From Alloscardovia venturai (GTDB lineage Bacteria > Actinomycetota > Actinomycetes > Actinomycetales > Bifidobacteriaceae), in NCBI RefSeq assembly GCF_042676605.1, contig NZ_JBHTHQ010000021.1, forward strand, positions 434,001-498,000: DNA of 64,000 bases. Direction: 5' to 3'. Positions 61,787 through 64,000 of the stretch are shown here, one piece after another. Both the position numbers and the translations under genes were made by a program. The notes below the pieces were generated by a model, which searched no databases, was not told the origin of the DNA, and worked only from the letters and a program-made list of their open reading frames with translations. Within the stretch, counting starts at the first letter, position 1; each line of letters opens with the position of its first letter.

Positions 61787-62398
61787 ATGGAACTCAAGGG
61801 GTGGCGTCATAGCGCTACATGGACATATCTCATCGTGCTTGTAGCTTCTGTTGTAGCACTCTATGTATCTTTTATATTGAGTGCTGAAACGCTCCAACTT
61901 GCTCGTAATCCTCACGGCTCGCTGGGATGCGATGTCAACGCTGTCATTTCCTGCTCTGATGTGGCGCACTCATGGCAAGCAGAAATCATTAAGTTTGCCG
62001 GATTGAGCTTTCCTAATGCCTTCTTCGGCATCGCAGCTGAGTCAGTTTTCGTGACCGTTGCTGTCATCGGTTTATCGCACGTTATTGTTCCTCGATGGTT
62101 TGCGGCTGCTACATGGTGTGGGGGCGCAGTAGCTGTCATCTATGCTACGTGGCTTTTCACGCAGTCAGCCTTTGTTATTGAGGCTCTGTGCCCGTGGTGT
62201 ATGCTCCTGCTCGTATCTACGTGGTTTCAATTTATGGCTCTCAGTCATGCCACGTACGCCATCCAGAAACTCCCCCGCAAAACGAGCGGACTCTTTACCT
62301 ACTATCATCTCAATCTTGATTTACTCGTCGACCTCATCATTTTCGTTGTAATCGCTGCGATTATCGTATTCAAATACGGAACGACACTTTTTGCGTAG
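61787..62398 (+). CDS. VKOR-family membrane oxidoreductase
   Basis: A 203-residue protein with about five membrane segments. It has the loop cysteines Cys48 and Cys56 (GCDVNAVISCSD) and the quinone-side active motif CPWC (135-138). Bacterial VKOR homologues reoxidise DsbA-like partners and drive disulfide formation in exported proteins. Here no DsbA-like or thioredoxin-fold gene is adjacent and none is fused. GAAAGG precedes the ATG. Electron acceptor in a fermenting anaerobe is unclear. Confidence 0.9.
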   Translation: MELKGWRHSATWTYLIVLVASVVALYVSFILSAETLQLARNPHGSLGCDVNAVISCSDVAHSWQAEIIKFAGLSFPNAFFGIAAESVFVTVAVIGLSHVIVPRWFAAATWCGGAVAVIYATWLFTQSAFVIEALCPWCMLLLVSTWFQFMALSHATYAIQKLPRKTSGLFTYYHLNLDLLVDLIIFVVIAAIIVFKYGTTLFA

Positions 62399-62427
62399 CA
62401 CAGTGGCAATAGCACAAAGGTTCCACC

Positions 62428-62791
62428 ATGTACACAGCTGAGACTCTCAAAAAAATATCTGCGCGATTTCTATCATGCACGCATAGAAAATCCGTGGCAC
62501 AAGTATCCTGCATTCTTCATTATTCGTCACGAGCATGGGAAGAAATGGTTTGGTCTCATCATGGCCGCATCAGAGTACACGCTCGGCGTGTCCGACGATA
62601 GGGAGAAACTCATCGATGCCATTAATATCAAACTTGATCCTAGAGATGTTGAATTTTTCAAAGATCAGCCGGGGTTTTTACCTGCCTATCATATGAATAA
62701 AACGCACTGGGTTACCGTTCTGCTCAATGGAACCGTGCCAGACGAGACTCTTGAAGAACTTATCAAAACAAGTCACGATTTAACGGAGTAA
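62428..62791 (+). pseudogene. MmcQ/YjbR-like gene with a frameshift in a seven-A tract
   Basis: The ATG at 62428, with AAAGG seven bases upstream, opens a frame reading MYTAETLKK, then runs into seven A residues (62449-62455). If one A is dropped, the frame continues as YLRDFYHARIENPWHKYP, then a stretch with AFFIIRHEHGKKWFG into an ORF that stops at 62791, giving one protein of about 120 residues. The pattern (KYP...RH..GKKWFGLIM..., HMNKTHWVTVLL near the C-terminus) fits the MmcQ/YjbR family, small DNA-binding-like proteins of unclear function. As written the frame is broken by one base; the ATG at 62561 gives only 76 residues. A sequencing error, phase variation, slippage or a true mutation are all possible. 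Confidence 0.72.
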
Positions 62792-62866
62792 CAAAACTCT
62801 TTCATGCACCATATATAAGCAGTATGCACGAATGCTTGTGCTACTGTCGGCTAGCCATCTAGCTGC

Positions 62867-63814
62867 CTAGCTCCAAAGTTTCACTTGCGCGACAAGCCGC
62901 GCATCACCAGTTAAGTACACGCGGTCAGGTAGTACGCTGACAGTGAGAGTACCTCCTGGCACAGTAATAGTCCAATTGTTAATTCCCGTGCGTGCTCGAA
63001 GTACTACGCCCGCAGCGCACAGTCCTGTGCCACATGACAATGTCTCGCCTGCGCCACGTTCATTGACACGCATAGTTGCATATCCAGCATCCGCATGTGT
63101 ATCTATAGAATCTATCCGCACAAATTCAGCGTTCTGACCAGCTGATAATACTGGCTCTACAACTGGCGTACGCGTTAAATCAAGCTCTTCTATATCAGGC
63201 ATATCGTTAATTTCGATAGACATGCTCATGCCATAGCCGTCGAAAGCAAACTCTACCGGTTCTTTAACGACACTGACTACATGAGGATTGCCCATATCGA
63301 CAAAAGTTCCGCGACAGCTCCCCTCTGCTCCAGGGATAGATACAAGAAATTCGCCCTGCTCTCCCATCTTCCACGGCCCCATATCGATGGTGAAGACGTC
63401 TTTGCCTAAGCCCTCAACTTGTCCAAGTCGCGTAAGTACTTTTACTCCTGCACGTGTCCCAAGCATAAACGGTTCATCCTTCGTAACAGTCGCAAGCCCA
63501 TAGCGTATCGCGAGCGCGGCGGTTACACGAGTACCATTGCCACACATCTCAGCGAGAGAACCATCAGCATTGCGATAGTCCATGAACCAAAGCGCGCCAG
63601 CATTGTAAAGGTCTGTTACAGCTTCATCGTCGAGATCGGAAACAAACTCTGGCTTTGTTAAGCGTATAAGTCCATCCGCTCCAATTCCAAAATGACGATT
63701 GCATAAGAAACGTATCTCTTCCTCATCTGGCTCATATTTCCCAGCTTCATCGAGATAAAGAACGAAATCGTTACCTGTGCCATGACCTTTGATAACAGTG
63801 CTTGGATATGTCAT
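62867..63814 (-). CDS. dapF: Diaminopimelate epimerase DapF
   Basis: DapF interconverts LL- and meso-diaminopimelate for lysine and cell wall synthesis. The 315-residue protein has both catalytic Cys motifs (EMCGNGTRVTAAL and LSCGTGLCAAGVV) and GTGNDFVLYLDE at the start. It is somewhat longer than the usual 275 residues, mainly through an insert around residues 40-70 (KPEFVSDLDDEAVTDLYNAG). In Bifidobacteriaceae the wall usually holds Lys or Orn, so the enzyme likely serves lysine synthesis. No ribosome binding site is seen; TAAGAT lies 6 bases before the ATG. Confidence 0.93.
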   Translation of the reverse strand: MTYPSTVIKGHGTGNDFVLYLDEAGKYEPDEEEIRFLCNRHFGIGADGLIRLTKPEFVSDLDDEAVTDLYNAGALWFMDYRNADGSLAEMCGNGTRVTAALAIRYGLATVTKDEPFMLGTRAGVKVLTRLGQVEGLGKDVFTIDMGPWKMGEQGEFLVSIPGAEGSCRGTFVDMGNPHVVSVVKEPVEFAFDGYGMSMSIEINDMPDIEELDLTRTPVVEPVLSAGQNAEFVRIDSIDTHADAGYATMRVNERGAGETLSCGTGLCAAGVVLRARTGINNWTITVPGGTLTVSVLPDRVYLTGDARLVAQVKLWS

Positions 63815-63820
63815 ACATTT

Positions 63821-63826
63821 ATCTTA
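63821..63826 (-). promoter_or_regulatory. Candidate -10 box for leaderless dapF
   Basis: The minus strand reads TAAGAT 6 bases before the dapF ATG. Confidence 0.42.
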
Positions 63827-63860
63827 GCGTGGAATGTCGCCCATCATACAGACAGCGAAC

Positions 63861-63866
63861 TACACT
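63861..63866 (+). promoter_or_regulatory. Candidate -10 box for the patatin-like gene
   Basis: TACACT ends 8 bases before the ATG of the patatin-like gene, which lacks a Shine-Dalgarno sequence. Confidence 0.4.
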
Positions 63867-63874
63867 AAACAATT

Positions 63875-64000
63875 ATGGTTACAGGAATTATTGACGTAGG
63901 TGGCGGATATCGCGACATTTTTGGTGCAGGTGTGCTCGATGGTTTGCTTCATGATGAAATATCTTTCGACCGATGCTATGGAATTTCTGCGGGTAGCGGA
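63875..64000 (+). CDS. Patatin-like phospholipase, N-terminal part, cut by window edge
   Basis: The first 42 codons read VDVGGG-like IIDVGGGYRDIFGAGVLDG and YGISAGSG. The glycine-rich oxyanion loop followed by GVLDGLL and the nucleophile elbow G-x-S-x-G (GISAG) is the N-terminus of bacterial patatin-like phospholipases. The rest, including the catalytic Asp, is beyond the window. It is divergent from dapF. Confidence 0.75.
   Translation, partial: MVTGIIDVGGGYRDIFGAGVLDGLLHDEISFDRCYGISAGSG

Noticed and set aside
62561..62791. Separate 76-residue gene starting at the ATG 62561
   Set aside because: Conserved-looking sequence continues upstream in the same frame, and the good ribosome binding site lies at 62428; the longer split gene explains it better.
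1..64000. CRISPR array, insertion sequence, prophage or rRNA operon
   Set aside because: No regular repeats of spacer type, no transposase or integrase gene, and no rRNA-like stretch was seen.

Overview
The window comes from an actinobacterium, most likely a lower-G+C member of the Bifidobacteriaceae (Bifidobacterium, Alloscardovia or Scardovia type). The signs are a Wag31-type DivIVA with SepF and YggT, a PriA-type HisA, LexA boxes of the TCGAAC-N4-GTTCGA kind, DUF3052, DUF3107 and DUF2342 proteins, a UvrD2-type helicase, and a fermentative L-lactate dehydrogenase. The genus is inference; by eye the base composition is near half G+C, and one gene is clearly A+T-richer.

Layout. The first 82 bases are the 5' end of a tmRNA gene on the minus strand. 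Then comes the division and cell wall (dcw) cluster, all minus: mraZ, rsmH, an ftsL-like gene, ftsI, a degenerate murE-like gene, murF, mraY, murD, ftsW, murG, murC and ftsQ (155-14500). Four 10-base MraZ boxes precede it. Divergent from it are a HelD-type helicase and serA. Next are nrdR, a LysM gene that shares an SOS control region with lexA, ldh, hflX, a methyltransferase and hrpA. A histidine operon ending in glnA (27921-34606) follows, then dnaE, rluD-type, lspA, divIVA, yggT, sepF and ftsZ, so ftsZ is not next to ftsQ here. dusB and glyS flank an A+T-rich DUF262/DUF1524 gene that looks acquired. Then come uppS, recO, a membrane hydrolase and a protein with four DivIVA-like modules, a tRNA-Val, an esterase and DUF3052. 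The conserved actinobacterial group of Lon-like protease, DUF2342, UvrD2, phosphotransferase-like protein and DUF3107 follows. The window ends with a PHP phosphoesterase, a VKOR protein, a frameshifted MmcQ/YjbR gene, dapF and the start of a patatin-like gene.

How the genes work together. Most of the window makes and controls the cell envelope: precursor synthesis (MurC, D, F, MraY, MurG, UppS, DapF), septal machinery (FtsW, FtsI, FtsQ, FtsL-like, FtsZ, SepF) and polar growth (DivIVA). DNA damage control (LexA) appears tied to division through the LysM protein. 

The points most worth a second look are the murE-like pseudoenzyme inside the dcw operon, the LexA-LysM divergon, the possible pseudokinase beside DUF3107, the horizontally acquired DUF262 gene, the frameshift in a seven-A tract, and the frequent TANNNT box 6-10 bases before start codons that lack a Shine-Dalgarno sequence, which suggests many leaderless transcripts. 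No CRISPR array, insertion sequence, rRNA or prophage was seen, and no stretch over 300 bases lacks a gene.
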